From Roseimaritima ulvae (lineage in GTDB: Bacteria > Planctomycetota > Planctomycetia > Pirellulales > Pirellulaceae), in contig NZ_CP042914.1 of NCBI RefSeq assembly GCF_008065135.1, positions 3,887,404 to 3,951,403 on the forward strand: 64,000 bases of DNA. Reading direction: 5' to 3'. This document shows positions 1-9,076 of this stretch, piece after piece (within the stretch, counting starts at the first letter, position 1; the number at the start of each line of letters is the position of its first letter). A model generated the notes under the pieces. The model searched no databases. It saw only the letters and a program-made list of their open reading frames with translations, and was not told where the DNA came from. The position numbers and the translations under genes were made by a program.

Positions 1-146
1 TCATGAATGGCTTTCTGTTTCTGACCCTCGGCGCTGATCTTCGCCGGTTTCGATGCATCTTGCGCGGATGCAAAAGCGATCGTCGTGACAATCAAGCAAG
101 CAGAGAGTGAGTAACGCGCGAATGCGAAAGGCTTGATGTTAGGCAT
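1..146 (-). CDS. N-terminal part of a secreted protein, cut by the window edge
   Basis: The reading frame starts at an ATG (complement of 144-146) and is open to the left edge, giving 48 residues. It begins MPNIKPFAFARYSLSACLI, a basic N-terminus followed by a hydrophobic core and an A-S-A-Q cleavage-like site near residue 28, so the product is probably exported. The part after the signal is too short to name a family. It is transcribed in the same direction as the sulfatase behind it, about 70 bp downstream of that gene's stop, so it may be another member of the same secreted enzyme cluster; that is inference from position only. Confidence 0.6.
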   Translation of the reverse strand, partial: MPNIKPFAFARYSLSACLIVTTIAFASAQDASKPAKISAEGQKQKAIH

Positions 147-215
147 GGAAGGAAAGCCTGTGGGAGTCGCGGTGGAAGTTGATTGCTCGATTTGATCATT
201 GAGTGATTCTTGCAA

Positions 216-1958
216 TCAGGGTGAGCTTGATGAATTGATCAACTCAATGTTTGCGAAGTAGGCACCTCGCTGAATGTTAGTTTGCGCGTCGGTCACCCAG
301 CTCTGCAGCAACATCTCACCGACCGGTAGTTCTATATCAAAAACGATGGAAGCTTGACTGGGGCTGATTTGTCTTGTCCGTTGGACATCGCCGATTTTCA
401 GTCGAACTTCTCGAGCTCCCATGGGCGCTGGTGCGTCCTCAGGGAACCTCGACAGCTGGATTCGATATCGGCCGGATCGAACCACGTTAACGGCCCAAAA
501 TCCATTGATTGCGATTGAATCGTCGCTGAGTTGTGCTTGTTTCCAGATCACATTTCCTTCGGTGGGATGCCAATCTCGCACCGTAAGTCGTGTCAGACTC
601 TCTTCGGCTGCACCGAGCTGAAAACGGGTGAAGTTGGTATCCGCTGCGAACACATCTGCAAAATAACGTTCGTATTGAGACTGCAGTTCCCCTGCGACAT
701 CCGGATGTCTTGCGGCGACGTTCTGTTTTTGACCAGGATCGTGGATGATGTCGTAGAGTTCGCCGTCCACCAAACGCCACTGTTCGGTCAACACTGCGTA
801 ATGGGGCATGCCATGTTTCTTCGGCGACAGTTCGAGTCGGGGCCTATCGCCCTGTCGCTCAACGATCAACGTGCGATCAGACCACCCGCTCCCGCGACCT
901 TCCAACAAATCCGCTATCGACTGACTATCGAAATGAATGTCTTGGGGAACATTGAGTCCACACCACTGGATCAGGGTGGGCAGCCAATCCCGACACGACG
1001 TGAGTTTGTCAATCTCCCCTCCAGCTTTCAATTTGGCAGGCCATCGTACAAAGCACGCAACGCGGTGACCGCCTTCGTAGACGGATCCCTTCTTCCCACG
1101 CATTCCCGCGTTGAAACCGTCTTGCGGCTCTCCTCCGCTGGCCCCTTTCGCTGTGCCATTGTCACCCATGAAGATGACGATGGTGTTCTCGGAAAGCTGT
1201 TGCGATTCGAGGCAGTCTAACAGTTGTCCTAAATTCTCGTCAAAATTGATTATCTGTCCAAAGAACTTCGAACGTTCTTCCGAATGCCCGCTGGCAATGA
1301 ACGGGGCAGAGTACTTGTCGGCAACGGTATGGGGGCTGTGCATCGCATTGAGCGGCAAGTAGATGAAGAACGGCTGTTCGCTTGCTTGCGAGACCATTCG
1401 CTGGCACTCACGAAAGAAGACATCCGTGCAATACCCCGGGATCTGTTCCGGTATGCCGTTGCGATAGTAGGTGTCGTCAAAATAGTCGTTGGTGATCGGA
1501 TTACCGATTTCGTCAATACCACCGGCAAGATGGCGAACGACATCTTGAAAGCCACGATATCGTGGAGCGTAGGGCCACGTGTCGCCGAGGTGCCATTTGC
1601 CAAACATCCCAGTGCGGTAGCCAGAAGCGGCAAACAAATCGGCCATCGTGACCTCGTTGGGGTTCAACAGTTGTCGCCCCTGCGTCACCGTCCACGCGCC
1701 GACTCGCGAAGAGTACCGTCCCGTCATCAACGCAGCTCGGGTGGGCGTGCATACCGGATCGACATGATAGTCTTCTAGTTGAACGCCTTCGGCTGCCAGT
1801 CGATCGATGTTGGGCGTCTTGAGCCAAGGATTACCGTGACAAGACATGTCCCCGTATCCCTGGTCATCGGCAACGATGACAATCACGTTGGGACGCTCGC
1901 GTGCGCTGCCGATGCACGCCATGCAAACCAACAGGCAAATTGATCCGAGTGGTTTCAT
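216..1958 (-). CDS. Secreted formylglycine-dependent sulfatase (arylsulfatase family)
   Basis: A 580-residue type I sulfatase that hydrolyses sulfate esters. A signal peptide (MKPLGSICLLVCMACIGSA) is followed by the metal-binding pair D31-D32 in VADDQGYGD and the sulfatase signature CTPTR at 70-74, where C70 would be oxidised to formylglycine. GKWHLGD and the late metal-binding GDNG motif are also present. The length fits the family. I chose the ATG at 1958 because the signal peptide begins there; an in-frame ATG at 1967 would add three residues. The next gene upstream on the same strand encodes a beta-propeller glycoside hydrolase, which suggests removal of sulfate from a (probably algal) polysaccharide. 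The substrate cannot be read from sequence. Confidence 0.93.
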   Translation of the reverse strand: MKPLGSICLLVCMACIGSARERPNVIVIVADDQGYGDMSCHGNPWLKTPNIDRLAAEGVQLEDYHVDPVCTPTRAALMTGRYSSRVGAWTVTQGRQLLNPNEVTMADLFAASGYRTGMFGKWHLGDTWPYAPRYRGFQDVVRHLAGGIDEIGNPITNDYFDDTYYRNGIPEQIPGYCTDVFFRECQRMVSQASEQPFFIYLPLNAMHSPHTVADKYSAPFIASGHSEERSKFFGQIINFDENLGQLLDCLESQQLSENTIVIFMGDNGTAKGASGGEPQDGFNAGMRGKKGSVYEGGHRVACFVRWPAKLKAGGEIDKLTSCRDWLPTLIQWCGLNVPQDIHFDSQSIADLLEGRGSGWSDRTLIVERQGDRPRLELSPKKHGMPHYAVLTEQWRLVDGELYDIIHDPGQKQNVAARHPDVAGELQSQYERYFADVFAADTNFTRFQLGAAEESLTRLTVRDWHPTEGNVIWKQAQLSDDSIAINGFWAVNVVRSGRYRIQLSRFPEDAPAPMGAREVRLKIGDVQRTRQISPSQASIVFDIELPVGEMLLQSWVTDAQTNIQRGAYFANIELINSSSSP

Positions 1959-2146
1959 GGTGCACATTCTCTATCTAACGTAGAAATTGGCAGGTCAGCC
2001 AAAGATTGTAGAGTGGCGTTTTAGGGTTGTCCATTACGATGTGCTGGCGTGGGCTTTGTCGCCTGAATGGCACTCTTTCGGCACGCAGTACACGAACAAA
2101 CCGCTACCATCGTGAAGGCAGAAGCCAGCCTTACTATTCTGGTCAC

Positions 2147-3394
2147 TCACCTGCAACCGATCGAGCTTGTAGCGGCAGGGCGCAAGCCCTCCGGCGGCGC
2201 ACCAGCACCGTCTGTAGCGGCAGGGCGCAAGCCCTCCGGTGACTCTCCAGCACCGTCTGTAGCGGCAGGGCGCAAGCCCTCCGGTGACTCTCCGGGCGGC
2301 ACGCTCCGCTTCGCTAACATCTGCAATGGAATGTGCACGTTGTACGAATGCGTTTTCTCCTTGGTCTCTTCGGCGGCGCAGAAGAGCACCTTCGGCACGC
2401 CGTTTTCTAACCATAGTTGCGGACGTTCCAATCGATGGAACGATTGTTCGCTCCCATCATCAGCCCACGTCACTTTTCGCTGCAACACCCATGGGTTAGG
2501 TGCGACGGACCAATCGAGTCCGTCGGTCGAAGTGAACAACGCCAATGAGTCTTCGCCGGTTTTGTTGAAGTGTCCCTTGTGATCGTTGACGATTGCCAAA
2601 CACTGCTGGCCGTCGAACCACACATACGGGTCTTCGGCCGGAAACTTGACACCCGGTGCGGTGAACAGCGGTTTGAGGTGTTTCGTGAAGGGCCCGGTGG
2701 GCGAGTCAGAAGTTGCCGCCAGATGAACGACAGGACCGCCGAAAGGCATCCGGCCGTTCTTGCCAACTGCCTTGTAGATCAAGACGTACATGCCATCCGC
2801 TCGCCGCAGGATCGACGGATTGCTGGTCATCAACGCGTCCGGTGCGTCCGAGGATTCGCTAATGTCGATGACGGGTTGGCTGAAGCGTTTCCATGGGCCG
2901 CTGAGTTTGTCCGCCACCGCTACCCCAATACGTTGGTGGTTGCGGTGAATGGGATTCAACTTGGCGGTAGCGTTACCGTCGCCAAAGTTCCCCATGTAGT
3001 AGAGATAGTATTTGCCCTCGAACTCATGCACCGTCGGGTTGTGGGTGCACATGCCGTCCCAGTACTGCGGACCTCGCGGCGGCAAGGCGACATCAACGTG
3101 TGTGTACGGCCCTAGCGGATCGTCAGCAACGGCATGAGCGATCTCGCTGTGCGTGACCCATGCGTTGTGACCCAGCTCGCGCGGCCAGCGACTATAGAGC
3201 AAGTGACATGTTCCATCCGCATCGCGAGCCATGCTGCCGCCCCAAATGTAGTAGTCGGGGTCAACGAACTTGGCCGACGCCGGTACCGGCTGAACCAATG
3301 CCTTAAAGTCGAGACTGGGCGGCTCGGCGGAGACTTGATCACTCAAGACGAACGCGATCAGGATATAAGCGACGGGTCGAAGCATGCAAATCAT
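2147..3394 (-). CDS. Secreted beta-propeller glycoside hydrolase (GH43/GH117-like) with a repeat-derived C-terminal tail
   Basis: A 415-residue exported protein with a signal peptide ending near V-S-A-E. The core shows the blade pattern of five-bladed propeller glycosidases: [10 protein letters not shown] near the start, [39 protein letters not shown] and [11 protein letters not shown]. These acidic and NP-containing blade motifs are typical of GH43- and GH117-like enzymes; the exact family is uncertain. The last ~44 residues are not part of the fold. They are three 15-residue repeats (core [10 protein letters not shown]) that translate the 45-bp REP repeats at 2170-2285. Because 45 is a multiple of three the frame stays open. 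The native C-terminus was probably close to the HIPLQ segment. The neighbouring sulfatase suggests joint use of a sulfated glycan. Confidence 0.78.
   Translation of the reverse strand: MICMLRPVAYILIAFVLSDQVSAEPPSLDFKALVQPVPASAKFVDPDYYIWGGSMARDADGTCHLLYSRWPRELGHNAWVTHSEIAHAVADDPLGPYTHVDVALPPRGPQYWDGMCTHNPTVHEFEGKYYLYYMGNFGDGNATAKLNPIHRNHQRIGVAVADKLSGPWKRFSQPVIDISESSDAPDALMTSNPSILRRADGMYVLIYKAVGKNGRMPFGGPVVHLAATSDSPTGPFTKHLKPLFTAPGVKFPAEDPYVWFDGQQCLAIVNDHKGHFNKTGEDSLALFTSTDGLDWSVAPNPWVLQRKVTWADDGSEQSFHRLERPQLWLENGVPKVLFCAAEETKEKTHSYNVHIPLQMLAKRSVPPGESPEGLRPAATDGAGESPEGLRPAATDGAGAPPEGLRPAATSSIGCR
2170..2285 (+). repeat. REP cluster A: three direct 45-bp repeats with a GCAA-loop hairpin
   Basis: Three copies start at 2170, 2215 and 2260, an exact 45-bp period. 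Each has a GTAG foot, then CGG, a one-base bulge (C), stem AGGGC, loop GCAA, stem GCCCT and CCG. All three point the same way. A degenerate opposite-orientation partner follows at about 2290-2320. The cluster lies inside the 3' end of the glycoside hydrolase reading frame. Confidence 0.92.
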
Positions 3395-3706
3395 TTTATT
3401 CAGTAGTCCATTTCACTTTCGGAGGTGTAGCGAAGCACCTTTGGAACGCCGGTTCCGCGAGCCCCGGTCAGCGTCGTTTTCCACGTTGGTCGAACGACTG
3501 CACGAGCAAAAGGAAGAGACGAGAATAGGTTGAAGACAAGTGTTTCTATGGCAAAAGCGGATTGGATGTTGACGGTAGCCGGCAGGGAGAGGGTGGCACG
3601 GAAAGGATGGGGGGCATCCATTCTTTGGCGTCGAATCGTGCCGGTGCTGAGGATCTGCGACAGGGGAGCTGCTCAGGACTGCGGCTGAACTTGCATTCGC
3701 TGGAAC
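3395..3706. other. Intergenic stretch, possible gene-tail remnant
   Basis: No convincing gene. The minus-strand frame ending near 3400 finishes with a short GVPKVL-containing tail that resembles the GVPKVL segment of the adjacent glycoside hydrolase, so it may be the decayed end of a paralogue. No signal peptide, ribosome site or other conserved motif supports an intact gene. Confidence 0.3.
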
Positions 3707-4894
3707 TCAATAGTCATCGAAACCGTATTGCTCGGGCGCCTCGCCTTTGCTCGCTGTGATCACCGGTTCAAAATTGTCGGTGTCCGATTCATCGACACTC
3801 TCGATTGTGATCGTGAAACGCCAGCAATCGCCGAAGTCGAACAGAAGTTCCATTGAATCACCTTCGTCCAACGGAACCTCGCCTAGTTGGACTTCATCCG
3901 CGAGCAGGTCGCCGTCGCCGTATTGGGGGTCTACCACCAAAACTTCCCGTCCCGATGCGTCGCGATATTCCAGTTGGTAGAGGTGGTCCTGATCAAAATC
4001 AAACGCCGCAAGAAGCAGGGCAGTGACGTCCGCAAGCGAAGTCGTTGCGGGCGTTTCCAGTTGTCGCCATACCTTCAACCACGACAGCTTCAATTTGTAA
4101 CGGCCTTCGCGAAAACGCCGTTCTGCGGGAAGCAGACTGTTCTTCCAGGCGGGGACCAAACTTTTCAACTCTTTTTGGACAGCCGATTCATTACGTATCC
4201 TGCTGTCGACGATACCGTCCAAAGTCTGAAACATCGCATCGCCAAACTCCGTCGTTTCCACCGATTGCATTTCCGCAATCTTCCCCTCCTCGGCTTGGGA
4301 GGCGTATGCGACCTTGATCCAACCAAATTGTTCCAGCAGCGCGGCGGCGACGCGGGTTTCGTATCTGTAGAACGTATTGAAGCTGTCAACGATGACCGTG
4401 TTCGCTTGCCTGGATAGTTGATAGTAGAGATCGCGAGTATCCGCCCGCATCTGCCCACCAAAACGATCACGTTCACCAAGAATGGTCCAATTGACTCTCG
4501 TCCACCAAGTATCCACTAGTGACATGTATTGCTCTGTGGAATTCAAGTCATTCCACTTCTCCCGCATCTCTGGGTCGATCAATACAACTCTCTTCGGCTT
4601 GGTCTCGCCAATGGCCAACCCACTGGCACGCAGCAGGAGGAACAGCCCCGCCAACGTAGGGAACGACTTTAGTTGCGGTCGTTTCATCTTGTGAGCGATG
4701 GGTGTTTCCAGCCGTTCGTTCAGTTCCGCCAGACAACGGATTGGCAAAGCAAAATATTTGCTGGTCGTGGGAACACCGGTCGCCAAGGCGTCCATCAACG
4801 CCTCAGTGTTCAGCAATATCGGGCCGGGCCTGCCAGGCTCGAAGCTCTGACGTTCCAAGATCTTTTTGATCGCGGCTTTGGTTAGTTCGTTCAT
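3707..4894 (-). CDS. pRiA4b ORF-3-like domain protein of unknown function
   Basis: A 395-residue cytoplasmic protein. The C-terminal ~110 residues match the plasmid pRiA4b ORF-3-like fold: a YQLEYRD segment, then the hallmark FDFGDCWRFTITIE (family pattern Y-x-Y-D-F-G-D-x-W) and an E-A-P-E-Q-Y-G-F end. The first ~280 residues are helical and not recognised. The start at 4894 is chosen because AAGGAG lies six bases upstream; an upstream in-frame start would add 12 unconvincing residues. Members of this family are often carried by mobile elements, but no transposase or terminal repeats are visible here. No function is proposed. Confidence 0.72.
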   Translation of the reverse strand: MNELTKAAIKKILERQSFEPGRPGPILLNTEALMDALATGVPTTSKYFALPIRCLAELNERLETPIAHKMKRPQLKSFPTLAGLFLLLRASGLAIGETKPKRVVLIDPEMREKWNDLNSTEQYMSLVDTWWTRVNWTILGERDRFGGQMRADTRDLYYQLSRQANTVIVDSFNTFYRYETRVAAALLEQFGWIKVAYASQAEEGKIAEMQSVETTEFGDAMFQTLDGIVDSRIRNESAVQKELKSLVPAWKNSLLPAERRFREGRYKLKLSWLKVWRQLETPATTSLADVTALLLAAFDFDQDHLYQLEYRDASGREVLVVDPQYGDGDLLADEVQLGEVPLDEGDSMELLFDFGDCWRFTITIESVDESDTDNFEPVITASKGEAPEQYGFDDY

Positions 4895-5416
4895 GTTGAC
4901 TCCTTGCGAATCACCAGAATACTGCTTCATCCAGGCAAGCGACAGCAGCCCCTCGCATCGCCCGTTCGAAGTGCGTTAAACTGTGTCGAACGCATCGCAG
5001 CTTTGGCCCAACAGAAATTTAATGCGGAACGACGGGAGCCGTCCACTGCTGGCCAGCCGGCTGGTATCGCTGACCCCAACCCAGACGAAGTCTGGCACGA
5101 CCATCATATGAAGAAGAAGCCAGTGAGCAGGCACGCCGCGAACGCGAAAGTTTCCCGGCTGTTGAGCGGACTCAGGCATCCTGTTTGACGGTGATGAACT
5201 TGGCCAACAACGGCACCTGCGAGTCGTCGTTCATCTCCGTCCTATCGCGAGCCGGCGTGGATATCGTTGGCGGCCTTGCCCAAGCGACCAGCGATGATCT
5301 TGATGACAACATCCACCAGCCCTCGGCCAAATTGAACAAATCAGGCTGATGAGGCATGGTGATGGAGACGTCAGACGCATTGCGGGGCACGCGATTCATA
5401 AAGTACAAATTCGACT
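4895..5416. other. Gene-free stretch between divergent genes
   Basis: About 520 bases separate the divergently transcribed pRiA4b ORF-3-like gene and the UPF0158-nucleotidyltransferase gene. Short open frames occur on both strands, but none has a ribosome site, a recognisable motif or consistent codon use. The promoters of both flanking genes must lie here; I could not assign -35/-10 boxes with confidence. Confidence 0.4.
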
Positions 5417-6502
5417 ATGAAGAAGCTGCAAATAGACTGGATGAATTTAGAGAGCGCTTTCGAGCAAAGTTCCGGCGAATTTTCGTCGTTCGATACTGCG
5501 TCGAGCTACTTCGACAAGGACACTGGTCAGGTTCACGTCGTGGATGAGGACGTCAGAGCGGCGACTGAATCCATCATGGAAGATCTAGATGAGGCGGGGA
5601 TTGAAGGATCCGAGTGGACCGAGCAGGACGTGTTCCGCACCCCATCCTATGAGATACTATCAGACTGGATGAAGCCTGCCGTCTTGCCCGCTATGCAGAT
5701 TGAATACGGTGCCAGTATCGATCGCTTTGAATCGATTCCGCAATTCGAGTCCCACGATGCTTTCGAGTGGATGGAAGCATTCGTCGATACCGTCCGGGAC
5801 GAAGCGATTCAGGACAAACTTGCTTCGGCTCTACGCCAGTTTAAAACTTTCCGGAAATTTCGCGATGCAATGGAAAGTGACCGCCGTTTACAAAGGCAAT
5901 GGCGAGCGTTCGAGTCGGCTCGCCAGGTCGAAGCCATTATCGAGTGGCTCAGCAGCATCGACGTCGAGCCACTCAATCCCACCGAATCAACGTACAATCC
6001 CCCGCCGTTACCAGACTTGCGGAAAATCATGTTCGCTGAAGTACGCCGGTTTGTGCACTTGGCCCGTGACCTCGCTGGCGCAGAGCGGATCGCGTTGATC
6101 GGATCGCTAACAACGGACAAGGAATTCCCGAAAGATATCGATTTGCTCGTCACGATCACGGATGATTGCGATCTCACGGAGCTTGCTCGATTGGGCCGAC
6201 AACTCACGGGGCACATGATGGCGCACGGCGCCGGTGCTGACGTGTTTCTAGCTGACCAAGCGGGCAACTACTTAGGCCGCACGTGTTTGTGGAAGCGATG
6301 CGAGCCAGGCATCCGGCAAAGTTGCGACGCGAAATCATGCGGTGCCCGTAAATTCCTCCATGACGACTTCGCCTCGATCCGTTTGAATAAGGACGTTATA
6401 CGAAATCCCCCCGTTAAACTATGGCCCGAGGTATCCGCAACTTCAACGCCACCTCCCGACGTCATTCAGTTCTTATTAGATCCCTTGTCACAAGAGGCTT
6501 AA
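5417..6502 (+). CDS. UPF0158 domain fused to a nucleotidyltransferase-like domain
   Basis: 361 residues in two parts. Residues 1-180 follow the UPF0158 pattern: an IDWMNLESAF start, a YFDKDTGQVHVV strand, F-E-W-M-E-A-F-V, F-x-x-F-R-K-F-R-D-A-M, and R-Q-W-R-A-F with I-E-W-L. Residues ~205-300 contain ALIGSLTT...DIDLLV, the G-S-x(n)-D-x-D signature of the DNA polymerase beta-like nucleotidyltransferase superfamily, where the two aspartates would bind metal. UPF0158 has no established function; minimal nucleotidyltransferases often act in toxin-antitoxin pairs or modify RNA or protein. A C-rich segment (about 285-310) follows the catalytic part. The gene stands alone on the plus strand. The fold calls are motif-based and the role is unknown. 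Confidence 0.75.
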   Translation: MKKLQIDWMNLESAFEQSSGEFSSFDTASSYFDKDTGQVHVVDEDVRAATESIMEDLDEAGIEGSEWTEQDVFRTPSYEILSDWMKPAVLPAMQIEYGASIDRFESIPQFESHDAFEWMEAFVDTVRDEAIQDKLASALRQFKTFRKFRDAMESDRRLQRQWRAFESARQVEAIIEWLSSIDVEPLNPTESTYNPPPLPDLRKIMFAEVRRFVHLARDLAGAERIALIGSLTTDKEFPKDIDLLVTITDDCDLTELARLGRQLTGHMMAHGAGADVFLADQAGNYLGRTCLWKRCEPGIRQSCDAKSCGARKFLHDDFASIRLNKDVIRNPPVKLWPEVSATSTPPPDVIQFLLDPLSQEA

Positions 6503-6722
6503 AGTAGAACCGATCCATTGCCAAAGCCAAAACATAAATTGTCATCCGCAGGAACACGAAGGTCAAAAAGGGACGGGGGGCGTTTAAGGGAATTGAACAA
6601 TCCTCTCTGGCTCGCGTCTGATGGTCGGTTTTCATCCCCAAAATCCGACCTCGAGAGCCTCATGGCGAATCAACTGACAATGGACAGGTCATTGGTAATC
6701 AACAGCTTACGTGCATCGGGCG

Positions 6723-6827
6723 CCCTCTCCCCCAAGCAAGCTCCGGAAACCAACGCGATGAGATGGGGAGAGCTCGCTGTCTATTCGATATCCACTGCAC
6801 CACCCCAAGCTTGCTTGGGGGAGAGGG
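6723..6827. repeat. Palindromic intergenic element with 20-bp perfect inverted repeats
   Basis: CCCTCTCCCCCAAGCAAGCT at 6723-6742 is exactly inverted at 6808-6827. The right arm also folds on itself (CCCCAAGC-TT-GCTTGGGG, 6803-6820). The spacer is 65 bp. This looks like a small non-autonomous palindromic element in the otherwise gene-free interval 6503-7171; related CCCTCTCC/GGGAGAGG tracts recur near 62010-62050 and 63493-63535. No coding gene is supported in the rest of the interval. Confidence 0.7.
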
Positions 6828-7171
6828 GATCCAGATTTTCGTCGCGTCTTTTCCGGCGGTGGTCGCAGCGCTGGTCCGTCAAAAATTCGGGGTTGTGACT
6901 ATTTGCGATTGCGCATGCTTTATTCCGGAGTCGCAATGCGACAGCAGGTGATAGCCTGGGAACGGAGCTGTCACGGTAAGTCTGCGACCCTGGCCTGGCG
7001 TCCGGGGCTTTCACCTGCCACCGCTTCGCGGTTCCGGAAGGAAATGACTCAGCGACGGGTGGACACCCGTATTCTTGAATGCGATCTTGGTGGTATGAAT
7101 CCGTGTTGCCTGCTGCAAACTTTTTTCTGTTGTCAGCTGGAACGTGACGCCGAGCAGAATGGGACGTAGTA

Positions 7172-8962
7172 ATGGCTTGCCAAACGAAGATGGATACGGA
7201 AGAGTTGATCGAGCGTCTGGGACGCTTTCGCCGTTGGGTGCTGCCTAGTGGGGTGATGCGGGAACTGCTGAGCCGAGGACCGGAGATCGCGCCTGCGTTG
7301 ATTGAGCATCTAACGCGAGCAATGGACAATAGGGATTGCGGGATCGAGAAAAGGTCGCCTGAGGCGTTCTTTTGCTTTCACTTGTTGAGCGTTGCACCTG
7401 CGTCGCAGTGCCAGCAGGTGATTGAAAAGTTGTTGCGGAGTGATGACCGTACGATCCACCTATGCATCGGCGAGGTGACGCAACCCTCTTTTCGCGCATT
7501 GATCACTTCGCTCGCCGATCCTGACAATGTAGCGGCGTTTTGCAACTGGATAGATTCGCTGGTTCAAGACGATCGAGTCGACCAATTTGGACAAGCCGCG
7601 GCCGTTAGATCGTTGTTTAACTTGGTCGGAGAGGGGGTGCTGGAGGACGCCGAAGCCGTACGCTTGATACGAAAGTGGCTCGATGGCCGCATGACGCTGA
7701 AGCAGGATGAGCTTTCGGCGATGGTGGTTGGGGACTTCATCGATATCGGAGGCAAGGACTTAAAAGAACTGGCAGTCGAGTGCTTCCAACGCAAGCAGAT
7801 CGACGAGAACTTTGTCTCCATCGATGACCTGGATGAAATGTCCGAAGTTCGTCAGTTGGATTACTTGCGTGAGCACGCCGAAGCCGACCGTCAGTTGCTT
7901 GCAGATCCAATCAGTAGCTTAAAGTCGTGGTACGTCTTTAAGTGGACGACGGACGACCTTGATCCGCGATACGCGACGTACAAAGCGAACCCAGAGTCGA
8001 TACACCTGCTAGAATCAAAACCTGATTTGGATGACCTCGACAAGTGGCTGGCCGAAATTGATAGCTCCAGCTACGAAAATTATCCGAAGTGGGCTATTGA
8101 AAACGCGTATCGCTATATCGACGCGGCGATCGAACAGCTGAAAGTTCGCGTTCGGCGTGGGGTCGAATGGGCGCAGCAGGGCAAGCCATTTTCGAGCAAC
8201 GGGCCATATCTTTCAGCATTGATGTTGGCGCAGAATTGCGATTCACGCTCGGTTTTTATCACGGACGCCGATTTGTTTTTGGCAGTCATTGATCTGACGA
8301 GTGAGCAACGTGAAGAATGGTTCGGCGACTCGATCGACACGCATCTGGTGGAGGCGTTGTCACATGTGCTGGCTGGCGACACTCAGCCCATATTGCAGCG
8401 GCTCGAGGATTCATCAATGGCCGAGATGGATCAAGTTTCGCTGATTGAATTCTTTCCAATCTCTGTCTATCACGGATATCTGAGCCGAAATCAGGGCCTG
8501 GAAATTCTGCGAAAACTATGGGAATCGTATCTTCGCAGGGACAAAGAAAATGACTCAAATTGCCGCACGCAGCTTGCCGCAATTCTAGATGCGTTTTGTT
8601 TGCTTTCGATTGCCGAAGATGACCCGGTCGTACAACAGGCTGAAAAAGAGGGCATTGACAATCTTTTCGCGTCGCCCGAGATCGTCGCGACTTGCCGAAC
8701 AACGCCGTCAAGAGTTCGCGAAATTATGAAAACGAAAGTACTCGGACCCAGTGGATTGAAAGACGCGATCAAAGCAGGTGTCCAGTTCGGCAATACGGAG
8801 AGCCATCCGCCACAACCGAAGGCCGTCAGGCACAGTGAGCCCGTGCGTTCGCCCGCAACATCTCAGGGAACCATTCGCGGCAGCACTGCAAAGGCGGGCA
8901 GAAACGATCCCTGCCCATGCGGAAGCGGTAAAAAGTTCAAAAAATGTTGTGGAAGGAGATAG
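7172..8962 (+). CDS. Helical-repeat protein with C-terminal SEC-C zinc motif (DUF1186-like)
   Basis: A 596-residue soluble protein. The N-terminal ~200 residues are regular helical pairs resembling DUF1186/HEAT-like repeats (for example LLSRGPEIAPALIEHL). The last ~22 residues are a canonical SEC-C motif, NDPCPCGSGKKFKKCC, which binds zinc through C-x-C-x8-CC and in SecA contacts SecB and ribosomes. The segment before it is a low-complexity linker. SEC-C motifs occur on many unrelated proteins, so the motif does not define a function. No operon partner: the next gene starts 114 bp downstream and belongs to another functional group. Confidence 0.7.
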   Translation: MACQTKMDTEELIERLGRFRRWVLPSGVMRELLSRGPEIAPALIEHLTRAMDNRDCGIEKRSPEAFFCFHLLSVAPASQCQQVIEKLLRSDDRTIHLCIGEVTQPSFRALITSLADPDNVAAFCNWIDSLVQDDRVDQFGQAAAVRSLFNLVGEGVLEDAEAVRLIRKWLDGRMTLKQDELSAMVVGDFIDIGGKDLKELAVECFQRKQIDENFVSIDDLDEMSEVRQLDYLREHAEADRQLLADPISSLKSWYVFKWTTDDLDPRYATYKANPESIHLLESKPDLDDLDKWLAEIDSSSYENYPKWAIENAYRYIDAAIEQLKVRVRRGVEWAQQGKPFSSNGPYLSALMLAQNCDSRSVFITDADLFLAVIDLTSEQREEWFGDSIDTHLVEALSHVLAGDTQPILQRLEDSSMAEMDQVSLIEFFPISVYHGYLSRNQGLEILRKLWESYLRRDKENDSNCRTQLAAILDAFCLLSIAEDDPVVQQAEKEGIDNLFASPEIVATCRTTPSRVREIMKTKVLGPSGLKDAIKAGVQFGNTESHPPQPKAVRHSEPVRSPATSQGTIRGSTAKAGRNDPCPCGSGKKFKKCCGRR

Positions 8963-9076
8963 GATCGTTGGAACAGTCCATAATGAACGACGGATGATGC
9001 AATCATCTCTGTGAAACATTCGTCTGTCGCAAATGCGAATCTCTACTTGGCGCACACATCGAGGCAGGTACTTCCG

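Noticed and set aside
3707-4894. Insertion sequence passenger gene
   Set aside because: The pRiA4b ORF-3-like domain is often on mobile elements, but no transposase or terminal repeats flank this gene.
4904-5408. Short open frames on both strands upstream of the UPF0158 fusion
   Set aside because: No ribosome sites, motifs or matching codon use; they overlap one another on opposite strands.
6518-6898. 126-codon frame after the UPF0158 fusion
   Set aside because: It starts with TTG without a ribosome site and runs into the palindromic element at 6723-6827.
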